NCBI GenBank assembly: GCA_044222685.1
Contig: JBGAMU010000008.1
Span: 1-64,000, forward strand
Direction: 5' to 3'
DNA from: JAEUPI01 sp044222685
Lineage (GTDB): Bacteria > Pseudomonadota > Gammaproteobacteria > Burkholderiales > Burkholderiaceae_C
DNA: 64,000 nucleotides
Positions 32,174 through 40,404 of the stretch are shown here, in pieces. Every line of letters starts with the position of its first letter. Within the stretch, counting starts at the first letter, position 1. The notes under the pieces were generated by a model. It did no database searches. It saw nothing but the letters and a program-made list of their open reading frames with translations, and had not been told where the DNA came from. The position numbers were made by a program, and so were the translations under genes.

Positions 32174-34453
32174 TCAAGAAGGCCTGGTGCTTGCGGGCCG
32201 GCGTGACCGGATGCGTTCGATCAGGCGACCGATCGGCTGGCGCTGGCGCCGCAACAGGCTCGACGCCAGCACGCCGGCCATGGCGGCAAAGGACGCCAAC
32301 ACCGCATAAGGCCAGGCTTCGAACGCCCCTGTCGCGGCGAGAGCCGCCGCCAGAGCGACACCGCATCCGGTGGCGACAAGCGCGGCAACGGCGATGCGCA
32401 GCCGATCGAAGAACACCATTGCCATTGCAAGGTCGACGAGCCCGATCAGCACGATCTCTGCCAGGTGGGGTCGTTGATAGGCCCGACCCGTGCGCTCGGT
32501 CTCCACGGTGTGGGCCAGTATTTCCAGGCCGCTCGTCGGTCCGAGTGCGGTGGGGTGGACGTCGGCGCGGTCGTAGCGGCCACCGAGCAACACCACGCGA
32601 CCGCGGATGCGGTCGCGCCAATCGAAGCCGTCGGCCAGGACCACCGATGCCGGCAGCTCCAGTCGCTCGGTTGTCGCGAAGCGGACGCTACGCAGGGCCG
32701 ACGGATCGGCGTCGCGCACGCGTGTGGAGACTTCACCGCGCGTCAGCTCGGCCGCAAGGCTGGGCAGTGGGCCTTGCGCGGTGGGTACCGAGCGGCGCCA
32801 CCATCGCACCGTACCCGCCGAGCCGTCGACCACCGAGACGGCGAGGCCGGAGCGCAACGCGTCGGGTGAACCGGCACCGCCGAGAATCGGCCGCGGCGAG
32901 GGCAGCGTGTCGATGTCGCTCGTCGGCGCGATGTCACGCCCCCACACGATGCGGCCGAGCGCGGCGGCGTCGATGGCGCGCGGCAAGGTCGAGAACGGCG
33001 GCGCCGAGGTGTCGATGTCCACCCCCAGCACAGCTGGCCCGCCAGCCATGATGCGCGACACCAGCTGCTGCAGCAGATGCGGGTCGAGCGGGCTGGTGCC
33101 CCTGAAGATCCGTTGGTAGTCGTCTGCGCCGATGCTGACGAGCACGGTGCGCAGCGGCGGCGGAACCGCCGGCGCGAACGCTGTTTCGATGTCGGCGGCG
33201 ATCCGATGCCCTGTACCCGTGCAACCGACGGCCAGGAGCAGCAGCGACGACACCGCGATGGCAGCACGCTGCCGCTGCAGCCCGCGCGCGGCCAGGAAAC
33301 GCCAGCGCTCGAGCCGCGATTGGACAGGCTCGTCGGACAGCACGCGCTGCACATCGGCTGCCATCGACGCGACGTCGGGGTAACGATCCGCGGCGTCGTG
33401 CTGCAGCGCACGCACCGCGATGGCGTCGATGTCGCCCGCGAGCACGCGGGCCAGTGCACCCGGTCCGCCTGCGTGCCGCGCGACGACCGAGTCGGGTCGG
33501 CACGACTCGCTGGGCAACGGGGGTTGCAGGACCTTCTGCGCCGATTCGGCGTGGTGGCGTACACCCGCGGCATCGCCGGAGTAGGGGCGCCGGCCGCAGA
33601 CCAACTCGAACAACACGACGCCGAGCGCATAGACGTCGCTGCGTGCGGTCACCGTCAGGCCCTGGAACTGCTCGGGGCTGGCGTACTCTCGGGTCAGCGC
33701 ACGCCCCCACAACTCGGTCAGTTCGGTCTCGCTCGCCTGTCCATCGATCAGCAGCTTCGCGATGCCGAAGTCGAGCAACCTGACTTCACCGGCCGGCGTC
33801 ACCAGGATGTTGGATGGCTTGAGGTCCCGGTGCAGGATCGACCGGGAGTGCGCGTGGTCCACCGCGCGCAGCACCTGCATGAGCAGCATGAGCCGATCGC
33901 GCACACCCAGCTGCTGGGCGTCGCAATAGCCTGTCAGCGGCGTGCCTTCCACGTACTCCAGCGCCAGATAGTGCTGGCCGCTGTCGGAGATGCCCGCCTC
34001 GACCAGCTTCGCGATCCCGGGGTGGCTGAGCCGCTCGAGGAACTGGCGTTCACGCGCGAAGCGGGCGAGGAACGACCGCCCATCGAGCGAGACCGCGGGC
34101 AGCTTCAGCGCCACGGGCGGCGCACCTTGCGGCTCGGTTCGTCTGGCCAGCCAGACTTCGCTCATGCCACCTTGCCCGAGCTGGCGAACGAGCTCGTAAG
34201 GGCCGACCGACATCCCGGGCGAGAAGCCGCCGTGGGCGAACCCCGTCCCCAGCAACTCGGAAAGAGGCAATCCGCGATCAAGCGACGGGCAGGGCGTGGA
34301 GCGCGCAGCCAGCAGTTGCACCAGGCTGGGCTTCAAGGCTTCGTGTTCGGGTCCGAGCTGAGCGAGCCAGCGGGCTCGCGCGTCGTCATCCGGCAGGTCG
34401 AGCGCGGTGTCCAACAACCGTCCGAGGGCAGCCAGGTCTCGCGGATCGATCAT
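32174..34453 (-). CDS. Membrane Ser/Thr protein kinase with CHASE2 sensor domain
   Basis: The 759-aa protein has a cytoplasmic kinase domain at about 85-370 with the glycine loop GQGGMSEVW, Lys117 in VALKLPA, HRD at 208-210 in ILHRDLKPSN, DFG at 228-230 and EYASPEQF. A membrane segment (about 396-412) leads to a CHASE2 extracytoplasmic sensor domain (about 420-650, with GGPAVLGVDID and RGRVVLLGG). Three further membrane helices (about 660-735) end the protein. All catalytic kinase residues seem intact. It probably senses a periplasmic signal and phosphorylates a cytoplasmic partner; the nearby ECF sigma factor is of the type known to be controlled by such kinases. Confidence 0.92.
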   Translation of the reverse strand: MIDPRDLAALGRLLDTALDLPDDDARARWLAQLGPEHEALKPSLVQLLAARSTPCPSLDRGLPLSELLGTGFAHGGFSPGMSVGPYELVRQLGQGGMSEVWLARRTEPQGAPPVALKLPAVSLDGRSFLARFARERQFLERLSHPGIAKLVEAGISDSGQHYLALEYVEGTPLTGYCDAQQLGVRDRLMLLMQVLRAVDHAHSRSILHRDLKPSNILVTPAGEVRLLDFGIAKLLIDGQASETELTELWGRALTREYASPEQFQGLTVTARSDVYALGVVLFELVCGRRPYSGDAAGVRHHAESAQKVLQPPLPSESCRPDSVVARHAGGPGALARVLAGDIDAIAVRALQHDAADRYPDVASMAADVQRVLSDEPVQSRLERWRFLAARGLQRQRAAIAVSSLLLLAVGCTGTGHRIAADIETAFAPAVPPPLRTVLVSIGADDYQRIFRGTSPLDPHLLQQLVSRIMAGGPAVLGVDIDTSAPPFSTLPRAIDAAALGRIVWGRDIAPTSDIDTLPSPRPILGGAGSPDALRSGLAVSVVDGSAGTVRWWRRSVPTAQGPLPSLAAELTRGEVSTRVRDADPSALRSVRFATTERLELPASVVLADGFDWRDRIRGRVVLLGGRYDRADVHPTALGPTSGLEILAHTVETERTGRAYQRPHLAEIVLIGLVDLAMAMVFFDRLRIAVAALVATGCGVALAAALAATGAFEAWPYAVLASFAAMAGVLASSLLRRQRQPIGRLIERIRSRRPASTRPS

Positions 34454-34541
34454 GACGTAGGTAGGTCGCCCCGCCCCAGTTCGCGAGGATCATATCAATC
34501 GCTGCCGAGGCACTGAGCGACTCCCTGCGAGACACCATCGA

Positions 34542-35114
34542 TCAGACAACACCCGCCATGACAGGGCGGGGCGCCGGCGCGCGCTTGCCGCTGCGCCCGG
34601 AACGCACGTGGCCGTCCGGAGCCGACGGCCCCTCGAGCGCGAGGCGTCCACGGATCTCGTCGTCATCGCGCTCGAGCGTCATGCCCGCTCGCTCGAATAT
34701 GCGTCGCATCGGTCGATTCCTCACGGCGCAAAGACCGACGATCGACGCGACGCCGTGCGCCGCCGCCGCCGCCTGCAGGGATCGCATCAACGCGGTGCCG
34801 AAGCCACGTCCCCGGTAGCCGGTGTCGATGCTGAACGCGGCTTCGATGCGTTGCTCTGCTCCCGCTTTGAAGGCACAACCGTGCGCGACGCCCACGACGT
34901 GCCCGGCGGCGTCGACGAGACCCAGGATCAGATCCTCGCCGAAGCGCATCTGGCCCACGTAGCGCGCGATCTGATCGTCGTCGGTCAGCGCCGAGTTGAA
35001 GCGAAGCGCGCGATCATCTGCAGAAAGACGCGTGAGGTGCGCAGTGATCCGCGCGGCGTCGCTGGCCTGCATCACTTCGATAGACAGCGCGCCAGCATCA
35101 GGGTCGTGGTTCAT
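34542..35114 (-). CDS. GNAT-family N-acetyltransferase
   Basis: Acetyltransferase of 190 aa. Motif A for acetyl-CoA binding is GYRGRGFGTALM (about 104-115), followed by VRNRPMRRIFERAGM, the typical terminal helix-strand. The N-terminal half resembles the GNAT domain appended to bacterial protein acetyltransferases (ITAHLTRLSADDRALRFNS). Acceptor substrate unknown. GGAG lies 6 bases before ATG 35114. It is upstream of the kinase gene on the same strand (88 bases) and divergent from the sigma gene, so co-regulation is possible. Confidence 0.85.
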   Translation of the reverse strand: MNHDPDAGALSIEVMQASDAARITAHLTRLSADDRALRFNSALTDDDQIARYVGQMRFGEDLILGLVDAAGHVVGVAHGCAFKAGAEQRIEAAFSIDTGYRGRGFGTALMRSLQAAAAAHGVASIVGLCAVRNRPMRRIFERAGMTLERDDDEIRGRLALEGPSAPDGHVRSGRSGKRAPAPRPVMAGVV

Positions 35115-35272
35115 CGTCTGCTCCGATCGGGACCGAAAGTGGCCCCTCATCTGTCAGTACGGGACCCTTCGACAAAACCGGCCAGTCCCGTCAGCCGGAT
35201 GAGGCCGGTGATGGTCGGTCGGCGCACAATCGGATGAGCCAGCCGTCAGGCTGGTTCTCGACGGAGGTACTG

Positions 35273-35827
35273 ATGTCGGAGATCACGGAGCTCCTGGCGG
35301 CAGCGCGCAGCGGTGATGCAGCTGCCGCGAACTCGGCGTTCACCTTGCTTTACGACGACCTGCGCCGACTTGCCCGCGCCAAGCTTCGCAAGCACCAGCC
35401 GATGACGCTGCTCAACACCACGGCGCTTGTGCACGAGTCGTACCTCAAGCTCGTGGGGCAGCAGGCCCTGCCGGTGAGCGACCGCCACCATTTCTTCGCA
35501 TACGCCGCGCGCGTGATGCGCTCGGTGATCGTCGACATGGCACGCGCGCGGTTGGCCGAACGCCGCGGTGGAGACGCAGAGCATGTGGCGTTGGATACCG
35601 ATGTGGCCAACCGCACGCCGGCGCCGGAGAACGAGGTGGTGCGAATCCACGAGGCCCTGGAAACCCTGGCGCAGGCCGACGAGGCGATGGCACAGGTTGT
35701 CGAGATGCGCTATTTCGGCGGCATGACCGAGCAGGAAATTGCCGAGGCCATGGGGTCTTCGGAGCGCACGGTGCGCCGCCAGTGGCAGAAGGCGCGCCTG
35801 CTGTTGTCGGTGACCCTGGCAGGCTGA
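35273..35827 (+). CDS. ECF-type RNA polymerase sigma factor (TIGR02999-like)
   Basis: Sigma factor of 184 aa. Region 2 spans about 15-95 and region 4 about 125-180, with the helix-turn-helix MTEQEIAEAMGSSERTVRRQW. The region-2.2 segment that is DAED-like in ordinary ECF factors reads NTTALVHESYLKL, with Thr49/Thr50 and no acidic cluster. In the studied EcfP/PknT and EcfK/PknS pairs a Thr in this region must be phosphorylated by a Ser/Thr kinase before core RNA polymerase binds. No anti-sigma gene is adjacent, which fits that mode. GGAGG lies 6 bases before the ATG at 35273. Confidence 0.9.
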   Translation: MSEITELLAAARSGDAAAANSAFTLLYDDLRRLARAKLRKHQPMTLLNTTALVHESYLKLVGQQALPVSDRHHFFAYAARVMRSVIVDMARARLAERRGGDAEHVALDTDVANRTPAPENEVVRIHEALETLAQADEAMAQVVEMRYFGGMTEQEIAEAMGSSERTVRRQWQKARLLLSVTLAG

Positions 35828-35849
35828 GCACCGGCAACCGGATCGACTG

Positions 35850-36860
35850 CTACCAACTGGCGAGCGCCCGCGTCAGCCTCGCCTTGACGTCCCCATCGGC
35901 AAAGCTCGCGTCGATCGAGTGGCGCGCCAGAGCGCGAAGCACGTCGTCCGACCAGCCGAACGCCTGGCTGCACATCACGTACTCACCCACCAGACTGGCC
36001 CCGAGCAGCACCGGATCGTCGGTGTTGATGGACACCGCGACGCCGGCACGGCGTAGCCGATCGATCGGGTGGTGCTCGATGGAAGGGTAGACACCCAGCT
36101 TGAGATTGGAGGTCGGGCAGATACCCAGCGGGATCTGCCGATCGGCCAGCAGCGCCACCAGCTCGGGGTCTTCGATCGCGCGCACGCCGTGGTCGATGCG
36201 ATCGGCACCGAGCAGCTCGATGGCATCGCGCACGCCCTCGGGGCCGCTGGACTCCCCGGCATGCACCGTGCGACGCAACCCAGCCGCGCCGGCGCGGCGA
36301 AACGCCTCGGCAAAGCGCGGCCCGGTGCGGCCGGCTGCCGCCTCGTTGCCATCGATCGAGAGCGCCACCACGCGTGGATGCCGCAGTGCCACCAGCGTGT
36401 CGACCAGTTCGATCGCGGCGTCGGACGACTGCGTGCGCAGCAGGCTGACGCACAGGCCCACCGGCGGCAGCCCGTCCTGCTCGGCGGCGCTCAGGCCGGC
36501 ATCGAGGGCGTCGATCATCGCGGGCAGGCGGCCGTGCCACGCGCGCCAGTGGGTCGGGTTGACGATCACGTCCGCGTAACCCGCACCGCCGTCGGCCAGG
36601 CGCTGGCTGTAGCCGTAGCTCAGCTGGGCCAGGCGATCACGGGTCGACGCCAGGCCACAAGCCCAGTCGAGGAAGTGCAAGAAGTCCGCGAGCCCTTCGA
36701 ATTCGAGCAAACGCTCGCGGGGCCTGGGCATGGGTACTCGCGCCTGTGCGGCCCATTGCTCCAGCACGGCCGGCTCGAAGCAGCCTTCGAGATGGGCATG
36801 CACCTCTGCCTTCGGCAGGGTGCGCAGCCGGTCGGCCGAAGGGGGCAGCACGTGGGGCAT
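35850..36860 (-). CDS. Adenosine/adenine deaminase family protein
   Basis: Amidohydrolase of 336 aa that removes ammonia from a purine. Metal and active-site motifs are HAH in KAEVHAHLEG (about 18-24), HAGES, DRIDHGVRA and SINTDDP. The HLEG form with CFEPAVLEQW is closer to adenine deaminases and adenosine-deaminase-like proteins than to classical adenosine deaminase, so the exact base or nucleoside is open. ATG at 36860 opens directly on the conserved part; the frame upstream reads like non-coding sequence. It is convergent with the sigma-factor gene, 22 bases away. Confidence 0.87.
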   Translation of the reverse strand: MPHVLPPSADRLRTLPKAEVHAHLEGCFEPAVLEQWAAQARVPMPRPRERLLEFEGLADFLHFLDWACGLASTRDRLAQLSYGYSQRLADGGAGYADVIVNPTHWRAWHGRLPAMIDALDAGLSAAEQDGLPPVGLCVSLLRTQSSDAAIELVDTLVALRHPRVVALSIDGNEAAAGRTGPRFAEAFRRAGAAGLRRTVHAGESSGPEGVRDAIELLGADRIDHGVRAIEDPELVALLADRQIPLGICPTSNLKLGVYPSIEHHPIDRLRRAGVAVSINTDDPVLLGASLVGEYVMCSQAFGWSDDVLRALARHSIDASFADGDVKARLTRALASW

Positions 36861-37189
36861 GAGGAGTCTGGCGCGTGACCGCGTGATGGATTGTTGGCCG
36901 CGAGTCTCGCGCATCGAGAGCCGAGCGTCATACGCCAGCTCGCATATCCAGCATACGCGTGTCGATGGCCCGCCAGGGCTTGCGCCGCCCCACAATGCCG
37001 TCTCATGTTCGGCGACAAGATTCAACTGACCACTGACGCCGATGGTCACCTCTGCATGGAGCTGCCGCCGAGCAGCTACGCCGTGCTCGCGGTGGTGTTC
37101 GTGCCGCAGGGTGGAGCGAGGCTCTTCGATCAGCGCGCCGGGGCCGCTCAGGTAGCGCTTGTCGACCTTGTCGACCAAGGTGCAGAGCG
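36861..37189. other. Intergenic stretch without a clear gene
   Basis: A 329-bp gap between two minus-strand hydrolase genes. A short plus-strand frame at 37005-37208 starts plausibly (MFGDKIQLTTDADGHLCMEL) and might be a fragment of the C-terminal beta domain of a carbohydrate-active enzyme, but it loses all pattern after about 30 codons. I see no hairpin or RNA gene. Confidence 0.45.
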
Positions 37190-38215
37190 TCACACGTCCA
37201 GGCGATAGACGCGCGCTGCAGTTCCATGGAACAGAGCCGCGCGGTCCGAGTCGGTGCAGCTGAAGGTGAGCCTCTTGAAGGCGTTCCAGCACAGCTTGTA
37301 GCGGTAGGCGCAACGGTCAACCGGAAAGTTGCTCTCGAACATGCACCGATCAGCGCCGAAGAGCTCAATGCAGGGTTCGATCCATGGGCGCATGCGTTCG
37401 GCCAGTTCGCCGGAGTCCAGCGGCCGGCTCGCTTTGTCGAAGCCGAAGCCCAGCACGGGCAGGCCGAGGCCACCGAGCTTGACGACCACGTTGGCGCACC
37501 GGGCCAGTGATCGCATGGCGTCCAGCCAAACCGGGTGCACTTCGGCGTGTTTGCCGCTGAAGCGCCCTGCGCCCAACGGCGCCCCCACGTGATTCAGCAC
37601 GATGACGGTGCCCGGAAAGGCTTGCGCCAGTGCCAGCACATCGGGCAGCTGCGGGTGCAGCGCCCAGGCATCGAAGCTCAGGCCGCGCGGCGCCAGCAGC
37701 TCGAAGCCGCGGCGAAAAGCCGGGTCGCGGTAGAGCCCCTGGGCCGTTCCCATGCGCGGATTGACGAGCCGCGCATCCTCGTCCCAGGCGGTGGCCTGCC
37801 GGATCCCCTTGAATCGTTGCGGATCGACGGCGAGGTGGGCCTGAATCACCTCTGCGGCGGCGTCGTCTCGCAAGTCGGCATAGCCGACGATGCCCGCGCA
37901 CACCTGCGTGGCGCCGCCTCGCGCCTGCGCCTGCCGGGCAATGGCGCTCGCGAACTCCGTTTCTCCCACCGGGGCGAACCGGGGCGCACCGCTGGGCCGA
38001 TAGCTGCTGCCGCATTGCACGTGCACGCTGGCCACGATGCGATGGCCGTCGCGCAGGTCGGCCTCGAACTCCTCGAGCAGGTAGCGTTCGTGCTCACGCG
38101 CCCACAGGTGGTGGTGCGCATCGATGATGGGCAGTTCGGGCCACAGCGCCTCTTCGTCATGCAACGCAAGCCATTGCGGCCGGTGCGCCACGTCGAACAG
38201 CGAGGGGTCGGTCAT
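37190..38215 (-). CDS. Amidohydrolase (TIM-barrel, 2-pyrone-4,6-dicarboxylate lactonase-like)
   Basis: Metal-dependent hydrolase of 341 aa in the amidohydrolase_2 group. The first metal site IIDAHHHLW is at about residues 30-38, then QCGSSYR, GIRQATAWDE, ALHPQLPD, LNHVGAP and CMFESNFPVD, which contains the usual terminal Asp/Asn site. Such enzymes act on lactones or as decarboxylases. It lies 25 bases after the Bug receptor gene on the same strand and is probably part of the LysR-controlled set starting at 40361. Confidence 0.85.
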   Translation of the reverse strand: MTDPSLFDVAHRPQWLALHDEEALWPELPIIDAHHHLWAREHERYLLEEFEADLRDGHRIVASVHVQCGSSYRPSGAPRFAPVGETEFASAIARQAQARGGATQVCAGIVGYADLRDDAAAEVIQAHLAVDPQRFKGIRQATAWDEDARLVNPRMGTAQGLYRDPAFRRGFELLAPRGLSFDAWALHPQLPDVLALAQAFPGTVIVLNHVGAPLGAGRFSGKHAEVHPVWLDAMRSLARCANVVVKLGGLGLPVLGFGFDKASRPLDSGELAERMRPWIEPCIELFGADRCMFESNFPVDRCAYRYKLCWNAFKRLTFSCTDSDRAALFHGTAARVYRLDV

Positions 38216-38240
38216 CGGTGCGATGGGCCGTGGCCCCGCA

Positions 38241-39230
38241 TCAGTTGGGCTCCAGGCCGACGGCCTTGGTGATGGCACCCCATCGCGCGTGATCTTCTCT
38301 CACGTACTGCCTCAGCGGCTCTCCCACCAGGGTGCCAGCGTCGTAGCCATAGGAGCGGAGGGTCTGCTGCATCTCCGGTCCGTCGATCAGCGATGCCATG
38401 TCCTTGGCGAACTGCGCCACGTTGGCATCCGGCAGGCCGGCCGGGGCGAAGACACCGATCCAGCCGACCATGGGGTCGATGGAGGGCAGACCCTGCTCGC
38501 CAAAGGTCGGGATGTCGGGGTACTCGCGATTGCGGCCGTCGCCCGTCAGCGCCAGCACGCGCAGCCGGGCCGGCGGACGCAGGAAGTCGCGGATGCTGCC
38601 AAAGTCGGAAATCGCCGAGTCGACGGCGCCACCCAGCAGGTCGGCCACCGCCACCGTCTTGTATGGCACGTGCAGCAGCTTGACGCCTGCCTTGCGGTTG
38701 AGCTCCTCGCCCAGCAGATGCGCCGACGTGCCGACGCCAAAGGAGGCGTAGCTCACCTTGTCGGGGTTCTTGCGTGCATGGTCCAGAAACTCCCGAAGGT
38801 TTCGGGCCGGGTTGGACGCATTCACCGCCAACACCAGCGGTGTCGTCGCAACCCGCACGATGGGTTTCAGGTCGCGCAGCGGGTCGTAGGGCAGCTTGCG
38901 GAACGTGTGCGGTGCGATGGTGATCGTCGAGGCCATGGTCAACGACAGCACGCTGCCGTCGGCAGGCGACTTGACGACGGTGTCGGTCGCCAGGATTCCC
39001 GAGGCGCCCGGCTTGTTGTCGACGATGACGGTCTTGCCGGTGGTGGCTTGCAAGCGCTCGGCCAGTCGGCGGGCGATGCCGTCTTGGGCGGTGCCCGGTG
39101 GCAGGGGGATCACGAAACGCAGCGGCGCAGTGCCGGCCGATGGCGCCGAAGCAGGCGGCGCCTGCGCGACACACAGTGGAGTGAGGGCCATCAGTGCGAG
39201 GCGGACGACGTGCCGGTGCAGGATCTTCAT
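38241..39230 (-). CDS. Bug-family tripartite tricarboxylate receptor (TctC-like)
   Basis: Periplasmic solute receptor of 329 aa. The signal peptide (1 to about 24) ends CVAQA; the mature protein has the family start LRFVIPLPPGTAQDGIARRLAE, VVDNKPGASG-type segment IVDNKPGASGI and FGVGTSAHLLGE. No TctA/TctB membrane subunits are nearby, as is usual for the many orphan Bug receptors of Burkholderiales. It lies between a CoA transferase and an amidohydrolase, so the ligand is likely a carboxylate degraded by those enzymes. Confidence 0.9.
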   Translation of the reverse strand: MKILHRHVVRLALMALTPLCVAQAPPASAPSAGTAPLRFVIPLPPGTAQDGIARRLAERLQATTGKTVIVDNKPGASGILATDTVVKSPADGSVLSLTMASTITIAPHTFRKLPYDPLRDLKPIVRVATTPLVLAVNASNPARNLREFLDHARKNPDKVSYASFGVGTSAHLLGEELNRKAGVKLLHVPYKTVAVADLLGGAVDSAISDFGSIRDFLRPPARLRVLALTGDGRNREYPDIPTFGEQGLPSIDPMVGWIGVFAPAGLPDANVAQFAKDMASLIDGPEMQQTLRSYGYDAGTLVGEPLRQYVREDHARWGAITKAVGLEPN

Positions 39231-39254
39231 GCTGTCTCCTCGGGGGATGCGGTT

Positions 39255-40361
39255 CTAGGCAGGGCGCGAGCGGCCACCGAACAGCTCGCGGCAGCGGAAG
39301 CCGAGTGCCGGGGCAGGCTGAGCGTCGTCACCAGCGACGTTCCAGGTGTCGATCAGATCGTTCGCCACCGCATCGGCAACGCACTGTCCGAGGTCGCGAA
39401 CACGTGCAGCCGGAACGCCCGCTGCGTTGAGCCGGTTCTCCAGGTCGCTCGCCGACTGTTCGCCGAGCCGCTCCTGCAACAGGGCGCGCAGTTCGGGGCC
39501 GCGATCGGTTCTGGCAAATCCCTGCGTCTGCGGACCTAGCAGCCTGTCGATCTGTTCGCGCACACCCAGCACCTCACCGAGCTTGCGCATGTGCTGCGGC
39601 GTGTTGGCTCCCAGAGCCAACCGCCCATCACGGCAGTGAAAGGTGTCCGCTCCCGGGCTGCCCGAGAAGCCTACATTGCCGACCCGAAGCGGAGCGCGAC
39701 CCGTGGCCATGGTCTCGACCGTCATCGGGTACATCAGCTGAAGCGCCGCACCCAGCATCGAGACGTCGATGCTCTCGCCTTGGCCGGTGAGGTCGCGCCG
39801 GCGGATGGCCGCCAGCAGCGCCAGCGCCGCGAGCAGGCCGGTAGCGGTGTCCACCACCGGAAAGCCCACCTTGAGCGGCTCGTCGCCTTCCTGTCCGGCC
39901 AGCAGGCTCATGCCGGACGCCGCCTGGATCACATGGTCATAGGCCGGGCGATCGGCCCAGCTGCTGTCTCGGCCGTAGCCGCTGATCGTGCAATGGATCA
40001 GCGCCGGCTTGCGCGCGCGCACCTGCGCCTCGCCAAAGCCGAACTTCGCCAGCACGCCCGGCCGCATGTTGTCGACCATCACATCGGCTTGCTCGAACAG
40101 GGCCCAGGCACGGGCTTGCCCGTCATCTGACGCCAGATCGAGGAGCTCGGTCGCCTTGCGCTGGTTCAGCGCAGCGAAAGCGTGCTCGCTGCGACGCAGC
40201 GGATCGCCGCGGTGCGGGTTCTCCACCTTGATCACCCGCGCACCCAGCGCGGCCAGGTAGTAGGTGGCGAACGGCCCGGCGATTACATGGGAGAAGTCGA
40301 GCACGACGATGCCCTGCAAGGGCAAGGTGGATTCGGGGAGCGGCACGCGAGACGCTGGCAT
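39255..40361 (-). CDS. CaiB/BaiF family (class III) CoA transferase
   Basis: CoA transferase of 368 aa with the family start GIVVLDFSHVIAGPFATYYL, VIKVENPHRGD and the presumed catalytic Asp171 in PVVDTATG. It is distinct from the paralogue at 1586. It is the first gene of a minus-strand set with a Bug receptor (24 bases downstream) and an amidohydrolase, divergent from a LysR regulator gene; this is a typical arrangement for uptake and activation of an unknown organic acid. ATG at 40361 is preferred to a longer frame start. Confidence 0.87.
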   Translation of the reverse strand: MPASRVPLPESTLPLQGIVVLDFSHVIAGPFATYYLAALGARVIKVENPHRGDPLRRSEHAFAALNQRKATELLDLASDDGQARAWALFEQADVMVDNMRPGVLAKFGFGEAQVRARKPALIHCTISGYGRDSSWADRPAYDHVIQAASGMSLLAGQEGDEPLKVGFPVVDTATGLLAALALLAAIRRRDLTGQGESIDVSMLGAALQLMYPMTVETMATGRAPLRVGNVGFSGSPGADTFHCRDGRLALGANTPQHMRKLGEVLGVREQIDRLLGPQTQGFARTDRGPELRALLQERLGEQSASDLENRLNAAGVPAARVRDLGQCVADAVANDLIDTWNVAGDDAQPAPALGFRCRELFGGRSRPA

Positions 40362-40385
40362 GCGCCGGATCCTAGAGTGCCGGGC

Positions 40386-40402
40386 GATAATCAAGAAATA
40401 TC
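40386..40402. promoter_or_regulatory. Probable LysR-type regulator binding site
   Basis: GATAATCAAGAAATATC contains the T-N11-A core with flanking dyad GATA/TATC and lies in the short AT-rich gap between the divergent CoA transferase and LysR genes. This is the expected place for autoregulation and control of the catabolic set. Confidence 0.5.
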
Positions 40403-40404
40403 AA

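Noticed and set aside
36891..37208. Small plus-strand gene in the gap before the amidohydrolase
   Set aside because: Only about 30 residues look protein-like and no ribosome binding site or homology is recognisable; at most a fragment.
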